64,000 nucleotides of DNA, taken from assembly GCF_014205055.1 (NCBI RefSeq), contig NZ_JACHMS010000001.1, forward strand, positions 6,076,001 through 6,140,000. Direction: 5' to 3'. Of this stretch, positions 1-8,538 are shown in pieces; position 1 is the first letter of the stretch; each line of letters begins with the position of its first letter. Below the pieces are notes generated by a model. The model had not been told where the DNA came from, made no database searches, and saw only the letters and a list, made by a program, of their open reading frames with translations. The position numbers and the translations under genes were made by a program. This stretch comes from Streptomyces luteogriseus. GTDB lineage: Bacteria > Actinomycetota > Actinomycetes > Streptomycetales > Streptomycetaceae.

Positions 1-345
1 CGCCTTGGCGAGCGCGAGGTGGTTGGCGCGGTAACGCACCTCGACCGGCGCGCCGTTCATGTTGCCGACCGCGAGCGAGTACTTGCGGATCAGCGTCGAA
101 CGGTCCTGCTCGGTGAGCGAGGCGAAGAAGCGGGCGAGCTTCGCCGGCTCGGACTGCGGGTCCGGCAGCCGGTGCCCGCCGATCCGGCCGTGCTCCCAGG
201 CGGAGAGCGAGGCCTGGAGCGGCGTGGCGCCCCGCTGGTTGCGCAGGGCCGTCCAGCCGGTGGTCGCCAGCATCACGAACACGACGGCCAGAGCGAGCAG
301 TGCGCGCCAGACGTTCAGTTGCGGGGAGGTGTCGAAGGAAGTCAC
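1..345 (-). CDS. Membrane-anchored protein, N-terminal fragment (possible DUF1023 alpha/beta hydrolase)
   Basis: The gene runs off the left edge, so only the first 115 codons are visible, from a GTG start (VTSFDTSPQLNVWRALLA). A hydrophobic segment at about residues 12-30 (LLALAVVFVMLATTGW) suggests a signal anchor, followed by an extracytoplasmic region containing LSAWEHGRIGGHRLPDP and a segment on Asn-Met-Asn-Gly-Ala-Pro. This resembles, from memory, the N-terminus of Streptomyces secreted alpha/beta hydrolases of the DUF1023 type, but the catalytic domain is outside the window. The start has no clear ribosome site. The family assignment is therefore tentative, while the existence of a coding region is well supported by codon-position GC bias and an open frame to the edge. 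Confidence 0.6.
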   Translation of the reverse strand, partial: MTSFDTSPQLNVWRALLALAVVFVMLATTGWTALRNQRGATPLQASLSAWEHGRIGGHRLPDPQSEPAKLARFFASLTEQDRSTLIRKYSLAVGNMNGAPVEVRYRANHLALAKA

Positions 346-418
346 TGAAAGGACACACTAGGAGAACGAGAGGGTCTCGCGTTAACCAAGTGACCGGGAT
401 CACGTTTCGGTGGAGGGG

Positions 419-1051
419 CTAAGGGGACTGCTCCGCACGCCAGTTCCCGGCCAGTGCGGGACCCACCTGATCCAGGTATGTCGTGGTGAGTTCGCGCATG
501 CCGTCGAGGGTGACGTCGTCCCCCGCGGACCACAACCGTTCGGTGACGCGAATCACCCCGCCGAAGAGGGCCACGACGATCCTCGGCCGGGGGTCGGCGT
601 CCACGTCGAGCCCCTCGCGCTCGGCGATGATGCCCGCGAGCAGCTCCTCCAGCTCCGCCGACCGCCGCAGATGGGCGGCGAGCAGTGCGGGCGTCGACTC
701 GATCACCCGGTAGACACGCATGTGGAGGTCGATCGGCACGAGCTCCTCGACGGCCTCGTTGATCGCGTCCCAGCTCTCCAGTACGGCCCGGCGCAGCGCC
801 TCCAGCGGTACCTCGCCGGGCGGGCGTGTGCGCAGGGCCTCGACGACGAGCGTCTCCGCCAGGCGCGGCACGAAGAACGCCGTCTCCTCCTTGCCGGCGA
901 AGTAGCGGAAGAAGGTGCGCTGCGAGACGTCCACGGCGGCGGCGATGTCGTCGACGGTCGTCTCCTCGTACCCGCGCGCGGCGAACAGTTCCAGCGCGGC
1001 CCGCAGCAGTGCGTCCCGGGTGCGCCGTTTCTTGCGTTCGCGCAGGTTCAA
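419..1051 (-). CDS. TetR family transcriptional regulator
   Basis: 210-residue protein of normal TetR length. The N-terminal helix-turn-helix spans about residues 10-55 (RDALLRAALELFAARGYEETTVDDIAAAV, then DVSQRTFFRYFAGKEET), the classic TetR signature ending in F-F-R-Y-F-x-x-K-E. The C-terminal two thirds is a helical ligand-binding region of unpredicted specificity. It is transcribed divergently from the MFS efflux gene starting at 1167, 115 bp away. By analogy with many TetR/efflux pairs it probably represses that transporter and itself, and is released by a transported compound. That role is inference from gene order. An inverted repeat in the shared intergenic region (1118-1157) is a candidate operator. 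Confidence 0.93.
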   Translation of the reverse strand: MNLRERKKRRTRDALLRAALELFAARGYEETTVDDIAAAVDVSQRTFFRYFAGKEETAFFVPRLAETLVVEALRTRPPGEVPLEALRRAVLESWDAINEAVEELVPIDLHMRVYRVIESTPALLAAHLRRSAELEELLAGIIAEREGLDVDADPRPRIVVALFGGVIRVTERLWSAGDDVTLDGMRELTTTYLDQVGPALAGNWRAEQSP

Positions 1052-1117
1052 GACATGCCTCTCGTCCGAAGTGTTCTCCCAGTTCAGGCTATACGGGGAT
1101 GTCGTGTCAGTTACCGA

Positions 1118-1160
1118 CTAGTGATTTGGTTTGTCAATTGTCAGCGACTGTCACTAGCCT
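1118..1160 (+). promoter_or_regulatory. Divergent regulatory region: inverted repeat and leaderless promoter of the MFS gene
   Basis: A -35 like TTGTCA (1131-1136) and a -10 like TAGCCT (1155-1160) are 18 bp apart. The ATG of the MFS gene at 1167 is 7 nt after the -10 and has no ribosome site, so the transcript probably begins at or next to the start codon. CTAGTGA (1118-1124) and TCACTAG (1151-1157) form an inverted repeat that brackets the promoter and is a candidate TetR-family operator. The spacing is wide for one dimer, so the true site may be only part of this. Confidence 0.45.
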
Positions 1161-1166
1161 CACGGT

Positions 1167-2786
1167 ATGACTAGTCAGACCACCATCGACACGACGGGGC
1201 CGGGGGACAAGACGCCGGCATCGCCGTCGGGCGCAACGCCGGGCAAGGGGCTGCGCGGGCACCCCTGGCTCACCCTCATCACCGTCGCCGTGGGGGTCAT
1301 GATGGTGGCCCTCGACGGCACCATCGTGGCCATAGCCAACCCGGCGATCGGCAAGGATCTGGGCGCCTCATGGTCGGATCTCCAGTGGATCACCAACGCC
1401 TACTTCCTCGCCCTCGCGGTGTCCCTGATCACCGCCGGCAAGCTGGGTGACCGATTCGGCCACCGCCAGACCTTCCTCATCGGCGTGGCGGGCTTCGCCG
1501 CCTCCTCGGCCGCCATCGGGCTGTCCAAGGGCATCACGGCGGTCGTCGTCTTCCGCGTCTTCCAGGGGCTCTTCGGCGCCTTGCTGATGCCGGCCGCGCT
1601 CGGCCTGCTGCGGGCCACCTTCCCTGCCGAGAAGCTGAACATGGCCATCGGCATCTGGGGCATGGTCATCGGCGCGTCCACCGCGGGCGGCCCGATCCTC
1701 GGCGGTGTGCTCGTCGAGCACGTCAACTGGCAGTCGGTGTTCTTCATCAACGTGCCGGTCGGCGTCCTCGCCCTCGTCCTCGGCGTGCTGATCCTGCTCG
1801 ACCACCGCGCCGAGAACGCGCCGCGCTCCTTCGATCTCCTCGGCATCCTCCTGCTGTCCGCCGCGATGTTCTGCCTCGTCTGGGCTCTGATCAAGGCGCC
1901 GGAGTGGGGCTGGGGCGATCTGAAGACCTGGGCGTTCATCATCGCCTCGGTGGTCGGCTTCGGGCTCTTCGCCGTCTGGGAGACGAAGGTGAAGGAGCCG
2001 CTGATCCCGCTGGGACTGTTCCGCTCCGTCCCGCTGTCGGCGGGTGTCGTCCTCATGGTCCTGATGGCCATCGCCTTCATGGGCGGCCTGTTCTTCGTGA
2101 CGTTCTACCTCCAGAACGTGCACGGGATGAGCCCGATCGACGCCGGGCTGCACCTGCTGCCGCTCACCGGCATGATGATCGTCGGTTCGCCGCTCGCCGG
2201 CGTGATGATCACCAAGTTCGGCCCCCGCATCCCGCTGGCCGGCGGCATGGCGTGCACCGCGATCGCCATGTACGGCATGTCCACGCTGGACGCGCACACG
2301 GGCAGCGGCATCATGTCCGTCTGGTTCGCCCTGCTGGGGCTGGGCCTCGCGCCGGTCATGGTCGGCGCGACCGAAGTCATCGTCGGCAACGCCCCGATGG
2401 AGCTCTCCGGCGTCGCGGGCGGTCTCCAGCAGGCCGCCATGCAGATCGGCGGCAGTCTCGGTACGGCCGTGCTGGGCGCCGTGATGGCCTCCAAGGTCGA
2501 CAGCGAGTTCGCCGGCAACTGGGCGGACGCGGGGCTGCCGCCGCTCACCCCGGCCCAGTCCGAACAGGCCGCGTTGGCCGTTCAGCAGGGCGGCGCCCCG
2601 GTACCCGAGGGCACCCCCGAGCAGATTGCCGCGAAGATCACCGAGGTCGCGCACACCACGTTCATCGACGGCATGAGCCTGGCCTCCCTGACCGCCGCGG
2701 GTGTGGCGGCCGTCGCCGTGTTCGTCGCGTTCCTCACCAAGCGCGGTGAGAACGCGGAAGCCGGCGCGGGCGCCGCGCACATCTGA
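1167..2786 (+). CDS. MFS drug-efflux transporter, DHA2 (EmrB/QacA) family
   Basis: 539 residues with about 14 hydrophobic segments, the length and topology of the DHA2 proton-antiport family. Residues about 43-60 carry VALDGTIVAIANPAIG, the family's motif with the membrane Asp in helix 1, followed by motif A (GKLGDRFGHRQTF) in the helix 2-3 loop. The antiporter motif C region is recognisable around the GASTAGGPILGG segment. It is expected to export a hydrophobic or cationic compound across the cytoplasmic membrane; the substrate is unknown. The divergent TetR gene at 1051 is the likely regulator. There is no Shine-Dalgarno sequence, and the promoter position suggests a leaderless message. A hairpin terminator follows at 2798. 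Confidence 0.93.
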   Translation: MTSQTTIDTTGPGDKTPASPSGATPGKGLRGHPWLTLITVAVGVMMVALDGTIVAIANPAIGKDLGASWSDLQWITNAYFLALAVSLITAGKLGDRFGHRQTFLIGVAGFAASSAAIGLSKGITAVVVFRVFQGLFGALLMPAALGLLRATFPAEKLNMAIGIWGMVIGASTAGGPILGGVLVEHVNWQSVFFINVPVGVLALVLGVLILLDHRAENAPRSFDLLGILLLSAAMFCLVWALIKAPEWGWGDLKTWAFIIASVVGFGLFAVWETKVKEPLIPLGLFRSVPLSAGVVLMVLMAIAFMGGLFFVTFYLQNVHGMSPIDAGLHLLPLTGMMIVGSPLAGVMITKFGPRIPLAGGMACTAIAMYGMSTLDAHTGSGIMSVWFALLGLGLAPVMVGATEVIVGNAPMELSGVAGGLQQAAMQIGGSLGTAVLGAVMASKVDSEFAGNWADAGLPPLTPAQSEQAALAVQQGGAPVPEGTPEQIAAKITEVAHTTFIDGMSLASLTAAGVAAVAVFVAFLTKRGENAEAGAGAAHI

Positions 2787-2797
2787 CGGTCCCCGGC

Positions 2798-2827
2798 GGT
2801 CCGTTCGCCCATCAGGGTGAACGGACC
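2798..2827 (+). terminator. Hairpin terminator after MFS gene
   Basis: GGTCCGTTCGCCC (2798-2810) and GGGTGAACGGACC (2815-2827) pair over 13 bp with one imperfect position and an ATCA loop, 11 nt after the stop codon. There is no U-tract, as is usual in Streptomyces. Confidence 0.65.
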
Positions 2828-3025
2828 CCCGGAACCCTCCCCTTCGGCACGTACCGCAGGTCACAGTGGGTCAAGTCCTCCGCAGGGCATGGAGGGCGGA
2901 CGCTGCGGCGCGCTGCCGGAGGGGGGCGGCGCGCAGGCAGCGGGATGAACGCGCACTGACGGGGTACTCGCCATGTCGTACCCGAAAAAGAACCCCAACC
3001 GATCGAGGGTTTACGGGAGTTGATG

Positions 3026-3331
3026 ATGGCGAGCTTCGGACACGGTACGCGCAGGCACCCCCGCTCACGTGGCCGGACGTGGTCACGGACCGGGACGGAT
3101 CGCGCGACGCTCGGACTCATCGGAGTCATCTGTGCCGTTGCGGGCTTCTTCGTGCTGGGGATCGTGCTCGGTCCCGCCGCGATGGTCTGCGGCTGGCTCG
3201 CCATGGGCCGCGCGTGGTCGGGCTCCCGCCCCACCGCGGCTGTCGTCGCCCTGGTCCTGGGCGCCATCGACACGCTCCTGGCCGTCATCTGGCTGTCCGG
3301 AGCGGCCACCCCGGGTGTGGGCATGTTCTGA
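3026..3331 (+). CDS. Small two-helix membrane protein, DUF4190-like
   Basis: 101 residues. After a basic N-terminal tail come two hydrophobic hairpins (LGLIGVICAVAGFFVLGIVLG, then AAVVALVLGAIDTLLAVIWLSGA) separated by a short loop with GWLAMGRAW, which resembles the DUF4190 pattern of two helices around a G-x-x-A-x-x-R loop. Three in-frame start codons cluster here (TTG 3020, ATG 3023, ATG 3026). ATG 3026 is chosen because GGGAG at 3015-3019 then has a 6-nt spacer. No function is known for these proteins. It stands alone, convergent with the channel gene at 3396. Confidence 0.75.
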   Translation: MASFGHGTRRHPRSRGRTWSRTGTDRATLGLIGVICAVAGFFVLGIVLGPAAMVCGWLAMGRAWSGSRPTAAVVALVLGAIDTLLAVIWLSGAATPGVGMF

Positions 3332-3395
3332 CCCCCGGCGTGGCAAGGGAAGGGCCTCCGGCGCAGTGACCGGGGGCCCACCTTTGCGGCACGGG

Positions 3396-4163
3396 CTACT
3401 CGACGGGCTGTTCGGCCGGTGTCCCCTTGAGCGCCGCCAGCTCCCCGCGCAGCGCCCGCACCTCCTCGGTCAGTTCCCTGATCGCCTCGGTCTGGCGCCG
3501 CTCCTCCACGTCGTCCTTCTCGAACCGGGCGATGAACCAGGCCGCGATGTTCGCCGTCACCACACCGAGCAGCGCGATTCCGGACAGCATCAGCCCGACC
3601 GCCAGCATCCGCCCCAGCCCCGTGGTCGGTGCCATGTCCCCGTACCCCACGGTGGTCATCGTGGTGAACGCCCACCAGACCGCGTCCCCCAGGGTGTGAA
3701 TGGAGGCACCGGGCTCGTCCCGTTCCACCTCCAGCACGGCCAGCGCACCGAAGACGAGCAGTCCGAGGCACGATCCCGCGACGTACGTGGTGACCCGTAC
3801 CTGCGACGCCATCCGCGCCCGCTGCCCGGCGAGGAACAGCATCGACACCAGCTTCAGCAGCCGCAGCGGCTGGGCCAGCGGCAGCACCACGGCCAGCAGC
3901 GCCAGCGGATTGCCGCGTACGAACCGCAGCCGGTCCTCGGCCAGCCACAGGCGGACCAGATAGTCGGCGGCGAAAGCGGCCCACACCGCCCAGTTGGCGA
4001 CATGGCATGCGGTGAGCAGGTCCTGCGGAGCCCTCGGGGCCACGATCGGTATGGCGTAGGCGATCGCGAACAGCACGGCCAGCGCCAGCAGCGGGCCCTG
4101 GGTGCGCCGCTCCCAACGGGCCAGCGCGGTCGAGGCGGTCATCGGGAGCGTCATGGGAAGCAT
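3396..4163 (-). CDS. Voltage-gated-like potassium channel (six-helix, TVGYGD filter)
   Basis: About 255 residues. Hydrophobic segments match a six-transmembrane channel subunit: an S1-S4 region (S4 contains only a few basic residues, QPLRLLKLV), then S5 (SCLGLLVFGALAVLEV), a pore helix and selectivity filter TTMTTVGYGD, and S6 (VGLMLSGIALLGVVTANIAAWF). The filter is the potassium consensus. The cytosolic C-terminus (DDVEERRQTEAIRELTEEVRALRGELAALKG region) has heptad-like spacing and probably forms a tetramerising coiled coil. The start is uncertain: ATGs at 4163, 4154 and 4142 all lack a ribosome site. An upstream GTG at 4187 lies inside the aceE terminator hairpin and is unlikely. It lies downstream of aceE on the same strand but beyond that terminator. 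Confidence 0.9.
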   Translation of the reverse strand: MLPMTLPMTASTALARWERRTQGPLLALAVLFAIAYAIPIVAPRAPQDLLTACHVANWAVWAAFAADYLVRLWLAEDRLRFVRGNPLALLAVVLPLAQPLRLLKLVSMLFLAGQRARMASQVRVTTYVAGSCLGLLVFGALAVLEVERDEPGASIHTLGDAVWWAFTTMTTVGYGDMAPTTGLGRMLAVGLMLSGIALLGVVTANIAAWFIARFEKDDVEERRQTEAIRELTEEVRALRGELAALKGTPAEQPVE

Positions 4164-4177
4164 GGTAGGAAACGCAC

Positions 4178-4204
4178 GGGGCGGCACCTCTCGGGTGCCG
4201 CCCC
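4178..4204 (-). terminator. Hairpin terminator of aceE
   Basis: GGGGCGGCACC (4178-4188) and GGTGCCGCCCC (4194-4204) form a perfect 11-bp stem with a 5-nt loop, 21 nt after the aceE stop and directly before the channel gene start. Confidence 0.8.
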
Positions 4205-4225
4205 ATGGAAACCGCCCTTGACGCC

Positions 4226-6973
4226 CTACGCGTCGCCGCCCGCGGCCCCCGGGTCGGCGGCCGACACGTCGAGCAGCTGGTACCGGTCGATGGCCTGCTT
4301 GAGCACGGAACGGTCCACCTTGCCCTCACGGGCCAGCTCGGTCAGCACCCCCACCACGATCGACTGCGCGTCGATGTGGAAGAACCGCCGGGCGGCGCCG
4401 CGCGTGTCCGCGAAGCCGAAGCCGTCGGCACCGAGCGACTGGTACGTCTGCGGCACCCAGCGCGCGATCTGGTCCGGAACGGACCGCATCCAGTCGGACA
4501 CGGCCACGACCGGCCCCTGCGCGTCCGCCAGCTTCCGGGTCACGTACGGCACCCGCTGCTCCTCCTCCGGGTGCAGCAGGTTGTGCTCCTCGCAGGCCAC
4601 GGCCTCGCGCCGCAGCTCGTTCCAGGAGGTCGCCGACCAGACGTCCGCCTTGACGTTCCAGTCCTCGGCCAGCAGCCGCTGCGCCTCGACGGCCCAGGGG
4701 ACCGCGACACCGGACGCCAGGATCTGCGCCGGGATCGAGCCGGCCGTGCCCTCGCTGAACCGGTGGAGGCCCTTGAGGATGCCGTCGACGTCGACGCTCG
4801 AAGGCTCGGCGGGGTGCTGGATCGGCTCGTTGTAGACGGTCAGGTAGTAGAAGACGTCCTCGCCGTGCGGGTGCTCCTCGGAGGAGCCGTACATCCGGCG
4901 CAGGCCGTCCTTCACGATGTGCGCGATCTCGAAACCGAACGCCGGGTCGTAGGAGACGCAGCCCGGGTTCGTGGAGGCCAGCAGCTGCGAGTGGCCGTCC
5001 GCGTGCTGGAGGCCCTCACCGGTCAGCGTCGTACGGCCGGCGGTCGCGCCCAGGACGAAACCGCGCGCCAGCTGGTCGGCCATCTGCCAGAACTGGTCGC
5101 CGGTGCGCTGGAAACCGAACATCGAGTAGAAGACGTAGACCGGGATGAGCGGCTCGCCGTGGGTCGCGTACGCCGAGCCTGCCGCGATCAGCGACGCCGT
5201 GCAGCCGGCCTCCGAGATGCCGTCGTGCAGCATCTGGCCGTTCGGCGCCTCCTTGTAGGCGAGCAGCAGGTCGCGGTCGACCGACTCGTACTGCTGGCCG
5301 AGCGGGTTGTAGATCTTCGCACTCGGGAAGAACGAGTCCATGCCGAATGTGCGGTACTCGTCGGGCGCGATCAGCACGAACCGCTTGCCGATCTCCTTGT
5401 CCCGCATGAGGTCCTTCAGGAGCCGCACGAAGGCCATGGTCGTCGCGATGGACTGCTGGCCCGAGCCCTTCTTCACGGTCGCGTACGTCTTGTCCTCGGG
5501 CAGCGCCAGAGGCTTGGAGCGGACCACGCGCGTGGGGACGTAACCGCCGAGAGACTTGCGGCGGTCGTGCATGTACTGGATCTCCTCCGAGTCCCGGCCC
5601 GGGTGGTAGTACGGCGGCACGCCGGACTCCAGCTCCTTGTCCGGGATCGGCAGGTGCAGACGGTCGCGGAAGCGCTTGAGGTCGTCGACCGTCAGCTTCT
5701 TCATCTGGTGCGTGGCGTTGCGGCCCTCGAAGTTCGGGCCCAGCGTCCAGCCCTTGATCGTCTTGGCGAGGATCACCGTCGGCTGGCCCTTGTGCTCAGC
5801 GGCCGCCTTGTACGCCGCGAAGATCTTCTTGTGGTCGTGACCGCCGCGCCCCAGGTGCAGGATCTGGTCGTCGGTCATGCCCTCGACCATCGCCCGCAGC
5901 CGGTGGTCGTCACCGAAGAAGTGGTCGCGGATGTACGCGCCCGTCTCGGTGGCGTACGTCTGGAACTGCCCGTCGGGCGTGGTGTTCATCTTGTTGACCA
6001 GCACGCCGTCGCGGTCCTGGGCGAGCAGCGGGTCCCAGCTGCGGTCCCAGACCAGCTTGATCACGTTCCAGCCGGCGCCGCGGAAGATCGACTCCAGCTC
6101 CTGGATGATCTTTCCGTTGCCGCGCACCGGTCCGTCGAGGCGCTGCAGGTTGCAGTTGACGACGAACGTGAGGTTGTCCAGGCCCTCGCGCGCGGCGATG
6201 GAGAGCTGCCCCAGCGACTCCGGCTCGTCCATCTCGCCGTCGCCGAGGAACGCCCAGACCTGCGACTTCGAGGTGTCGGCGATCCCGCGCGCCTCCATGT
6301 AGCGGTTCATCCGCGCCTGGTAGATCGCGCCGATCGGGCCGAGACCCATCGACACCGTCGGGAACTCCCAGAAGTCCGGCATCGACCGCGGGTGCGGGTA
6401 CGACGACAGCGCGTGCGGCGCCTTCGACTTCTCCTGGCGGAAGCCGTCCAGGTGCTCCTCGCCGAGCCGGTCCAGCAGGAACGCGCGGGCGTAGATGCCG
6501 GGGGAGGCGTGGCCCTGGAAGAAGACCTGGTCGCCGCCGTCGCCCTCGTCCTTGCCGCGGAAGAAGTGGTTGAAGCCGACGTCGTAGAGCGAGGCGGAGG
6601 AGGCGAACGTGGCGATGTGCCCGCCGACGCCGATGCCGGGGCGCTGGGCCCGGGAGACCATCACCGCCGCGTTCCAGCGGGTGGCGTTGAGGACCTTGCG
6701 CTCGATCTCCTCGTTGCCCGGGAAGAACGGCTCGCTCTTGGTGGGGATGGTGTTGACGTAGTCCGTGCTGCGCATCTCCGGCACGGCCACGCGCTTCTCG
6801 CGGGCCCGCTCGATCAGCCGCAGCATCAGATAGCGCGCCCGCTCCCGGCCGCGCTCGTCGACGGCGGCGTCGAGGGAGTCGAGCCACTCCTGGGTCTCTT
6901 CGGGATCGAAGTCAGGAACCTGACTCGGAAGGCCGCCAATGATGATCGGGTTGCGATCGGATGCGGAAGCCAC
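4226..6973 (-). CDS. aceE: Pyruvate dehydrogenase E1 component (homodimeric type)
   Basis: 915 residues, close to the roughly 890-930 of homodimeric E1 enzymes. It decarboxylates pyruvate with thiamine diphosphate and transfers the acetyl group to the lipoyl domain of E2, feeding acetyl-CoA to the TCA cycle. The thiamine diphosphate motif is intact: GDGEMDEPES at residues 244-253 and NCNLQRLDGPVRGNG starting at 273, with the expected spacing between GDG and NCN and near-identity to E. coli AceE as recalled. The GTG start (VASASDRNPI) follows AAGGAA with 6-nt spacing. No E2 or E3 gene is in the window, so the complex is assembled from genes elsewhere. It is divergent from DUF3052 and the peroxiredoxin. 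Confidence 0.97.
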   Translation of the reverse strand: MASASDRNPIIIGGLPSQVPDFDPEETQEWLDSLDAAVDERGRERARYLMLRLIERAREKRVAVPEMRSTDYVNTIPTKSEPFFPGNEEIERKVLNATRWNAAVMVSRAQRPGIGVGGHIATFASSASLYDVGFNHFFRGKDEGDGGDQVFFQGHASPGIYARAFLLDRLGEEHLDGFRQEKSKAPHALSSYPHPRSMPDFWEFPTVSMGLGPIGAIYQARMNRYMEARGIADTSKSQVWAFLGDGEMDEPESLGQLSIAAREGLDNLTFVVNCNLQRLDGPVRGNGKIIQELESIFRGAGWNVIKLVWDRSWDPLLAQDRDGVLVNKMNTTPDGQFQTYATETGAYIRDHFFGDDHRLRAMVEGMTDDQILHLGRGGHDHKKIFAAYKAAAEHKGQPTVILAKTIKGWTLGPNFEGRNATHQMKKLTVDDLKRFRDRLHLPIPDKELESGVPPYYHPGRDSEEIQYMHDRRKSLGGYVPTRVVRSKPLALPEDKTYATVKKGSGQQSIATTMAFVRLLKDLMRDKEIGKRFVLIAPDEYRTFGMDSFFPSAKIYNPLGQQYESVDRDLLLAYKEAPNGQMLHDGISEAGCTASLIAAGSAYATHGEPLIPVYVFYSMFGFQRTGDQFWQMADQLARGFVLGATAGRTTLTGEGLQHADGHSQLLASTNPGCVSYDPAFGFEIAHIVKDGLRRMYGSSEEHPHGEDVFYYLTVYNEPIQHPAEPSSVDVDGILKGLHRFSEGTAGSIPAQILASGVAVPWAVEAQRLLAEDWNVKADVWSATSWNELRREAVACEEHNLLHPEEEQRVPYVTRKLADAQGPVVAVSDWMRSVPDQIARWVPQTYQSLGADGFGFADTRGAARRFFHIDAQSIVVGVLTELAREGKVDRSVLKQAIDRYQLLDVSAADPGAAGGDA

Positions 6974-7390
6974 GCTGTTCCTTACCTGTCAGAGGGCCTG
7001 CGAGGGCCGCTGTTTCGCTGTCGTAGCCGGGGCGTCGTCGCTGGGGGGCGCGCCGCTCCCATGGTCCACCTCGGGGCCGGGAAACGTCATCTCTACCCAG
7101 CGGTAACCCAGACGTGAGATCGACTCCGTGACGTATGGGGCGAATACCTTCGAGTCTCGTACCCACAGACGATTCCCAAACGCCCAAACAGGGCAGAAAG
7201 GTGTGGTGTGCGTCACCTCGGACCATGATGGTGTGCCTGGAGTTGCGGTGACACCGCCAGGATCGTCACCGTTTCGGCGGTCTGAACGGCCGGGTACTTG
7301 CGCGATCCGTCCCGCCCGTGTGGACTACGGCCAATGCTTCGCGCACGCGCGTGGCTGAGTTATTCCCAAAACATGATCAGGAGGCAACCC
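6974..7390. other. 417-bp divergent intergenic region between aceE and the DUF3052 gene
   Basis: No coding sequence is credible here. It should hold the promoters for aceE (minus) and the DUF3052 gene (plus). Visible structure: a 13-bp palindrome GCGGTGACACCGC at 7245-7257 (6-bp arms around one base), and a direct repeat GGTGTGC near 7205 and 7230. The AGGAGG ribosome site of the DUF3052 gene is at 7379-7384. I could not assign confident -35/-10 boxes. Confidence 0.5.
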
Positions 7391-7828
7391 GTGAGCGCGA
7401 CCGCGGACCACGCGGAGGAGCGGACGAACCCTGCCGCCAGGCTGGGGTTCCAGCCCGGGCAGGTGGTCCAGGAGATCGGCTACGACGACGACGTGGACCA
7501 GGAGCTCCGCAAGGCCATCGAGGGCATCATCGAGGCCGACCTGGTGGACGAGGACTACGACGACGTGGCCGATGCCGTTGTGCTGTGGTTCCGTGACGAC
7601 GACGGCGACCTTACGGACTCGCTGGTCGATGCCACCACGTACATCGAAGAGGGCGGCGCGATCCTGCTCCTCACGCCGAAGACCGGCCGTTCGGGCTATG
7701 TGGAGCCGAGCGACATCTCGGAGGCCGCCACCACGGCGGGTCTGACGGCGTCCAAGAGTGTCAGCGTCGGCAAGGACTGGAGCGGCAGCCGGCTGGCCAC
7801 GCCGAAGGCCGCCAAGTCCAAGCGTTAG
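7391..7828 (+). CDS. DUF3052 family protein
   Basis: 145 residues from a GTG start with a perfect AGGAGG 6 nt upstream. The sequence (NPAARLGFQPGQVVQEIGYDDD, then ADAVVLWFRDDDGDLTDSLVDA and GYVEPSDISEAATTAGL) matches the actinobacterial DUF3052 family as I know it: a small acidic globular domain of unknown function, with a basic C-terminal tail (TPKAAKSKR). The neighbours aceE, DUF3052 and an AhpE-type peroxiredoxin also occur together in Mycobacterium tuberculosis (Rv2241, Rv2239c, Rv2238c), so the grouping is conserved across distant actinobacteria and suggests a link to pyruvate or redox metabolism. That link is inference. It is followed after 105 bp by the peroxiredoxin gene. Confidence 0.92.
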   Translation: MSATADHAEERTNPAARLGFQPGQVVQEIGYDDDVDQELRKAIEGIIEADLVDEDYDDVADAVVLWFRDDDGDLTDSLVDATTYIEEGGAILLLTPKTGRSGYVEPSDISEAATTAGLTASKSVSVGKDWSGSRLATPKAAKSKR

Positions 7829-7933
7829 CCGTACGGCGGGCGGGCCGGCGTCGTCGGCCCGCCCATCGGCCTGTGCCGGTGGCTGCGTAGGGTGGTCCCA
7901 CCCGAAAAGCCCCACGAAGGGACACCCACAGCG

Positions 7934-8392
7934 ATGGCGATCCAGGTCGGCGAGAAGGCCCCCGACTTCGAACTCAAGGACAACCACGGCCGGGCCGTCC
8001 GGCTGTCCGAGTTCCGGGGCCGCAAGAACGTGGTGCTGCTCTTCTACCCCTTCGCCTTCACCGGCGTGTGCACCGGCGAGCTGTGCGAGCTGCGCGACAA
8101 TCTCCCGCAGTTCTCCGACCGCGACACCGAGCTGCTCGCCGTCTCCAACGACTCCATCCACACCCTGCGCGTCTTCGCCGAGCAGGAGGGCCTGGAGTAC
8201 CCGCTGCTGTCGGACTTCTGGCCGCACGGCAACGTCTCGCGCGCCTACGGCGTCTTCGACGAGGACAAGGGCTGCGCGGTGCGTGGCACCTTCGTCATCG
8301 ACAAGGAAGGCGTCGTGCGGTGGACCGTCGTCAACGGCCTGCCGGACGCGCGTGACCTGAACGACTACGTGAAGGCGCTCGACTCCCTGTGA
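7934..8392 (+). CDS. ahpE: AhpE-type 1-Cys peroxiredoxin
   Basis: 152-residue thioredoxin-fold peroxidase. It reduces hydroperoxides through a peroxidatic cysteine, Cys46, in FAFTGVCTGELCELRD, the AhpE form of the PxxxTxxC motif. Cys51 in the same motif and one more cysteine near residue 116 (GCAVRG) could act in resolution or be reduced by mycoredoxin-like partners, as is known for mycobacterial AhpE. ATG 7934 is chosen because MAIQVGEKAPDFEL aligns with the family N-terminus; upstream GTG codons add a non-conserved leader. GAAGGGA lies 11 nt upstream. It probably shares a transcript with the DUF3052 gene. Confidence 0.93.
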   Translation: MAIQVGEKAPDFELKDNHGRAVRLSEFRGRKNVVLLFYPFAFTGVCTGELCELRDNLPQFSDRDTELLAVSNDSIHTLRVFAEQEGLEYPLLSDFWPHGNVSRAYGVFDEDKGCAVRGTFVIDKEGVVRWTVVNGLPDARDLNDYVKALDSL

Positions 8393-8538
8393 CGCCGGTC
8401 GGGCGGCATGCGCTCGACACCCGCTGAAATGTCGGCTTCAGGGCCTGCGAGGGGCGGGAACCCGTCACTAGGATCGACTCGTTGATCCGACATCCGAGCA
8501 CAACGGGGCATCCGCCCCTGGACACCAATGGAGGACTC

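Noticed and set aside
4205..7117. Long open frame on the plus strand opposite aceE
   Set aside because: Shadow frame of aceE in high-GC DNA: Arg/Val/Leu-rich with no domain, while the minus strand encodes a complete enzyme.
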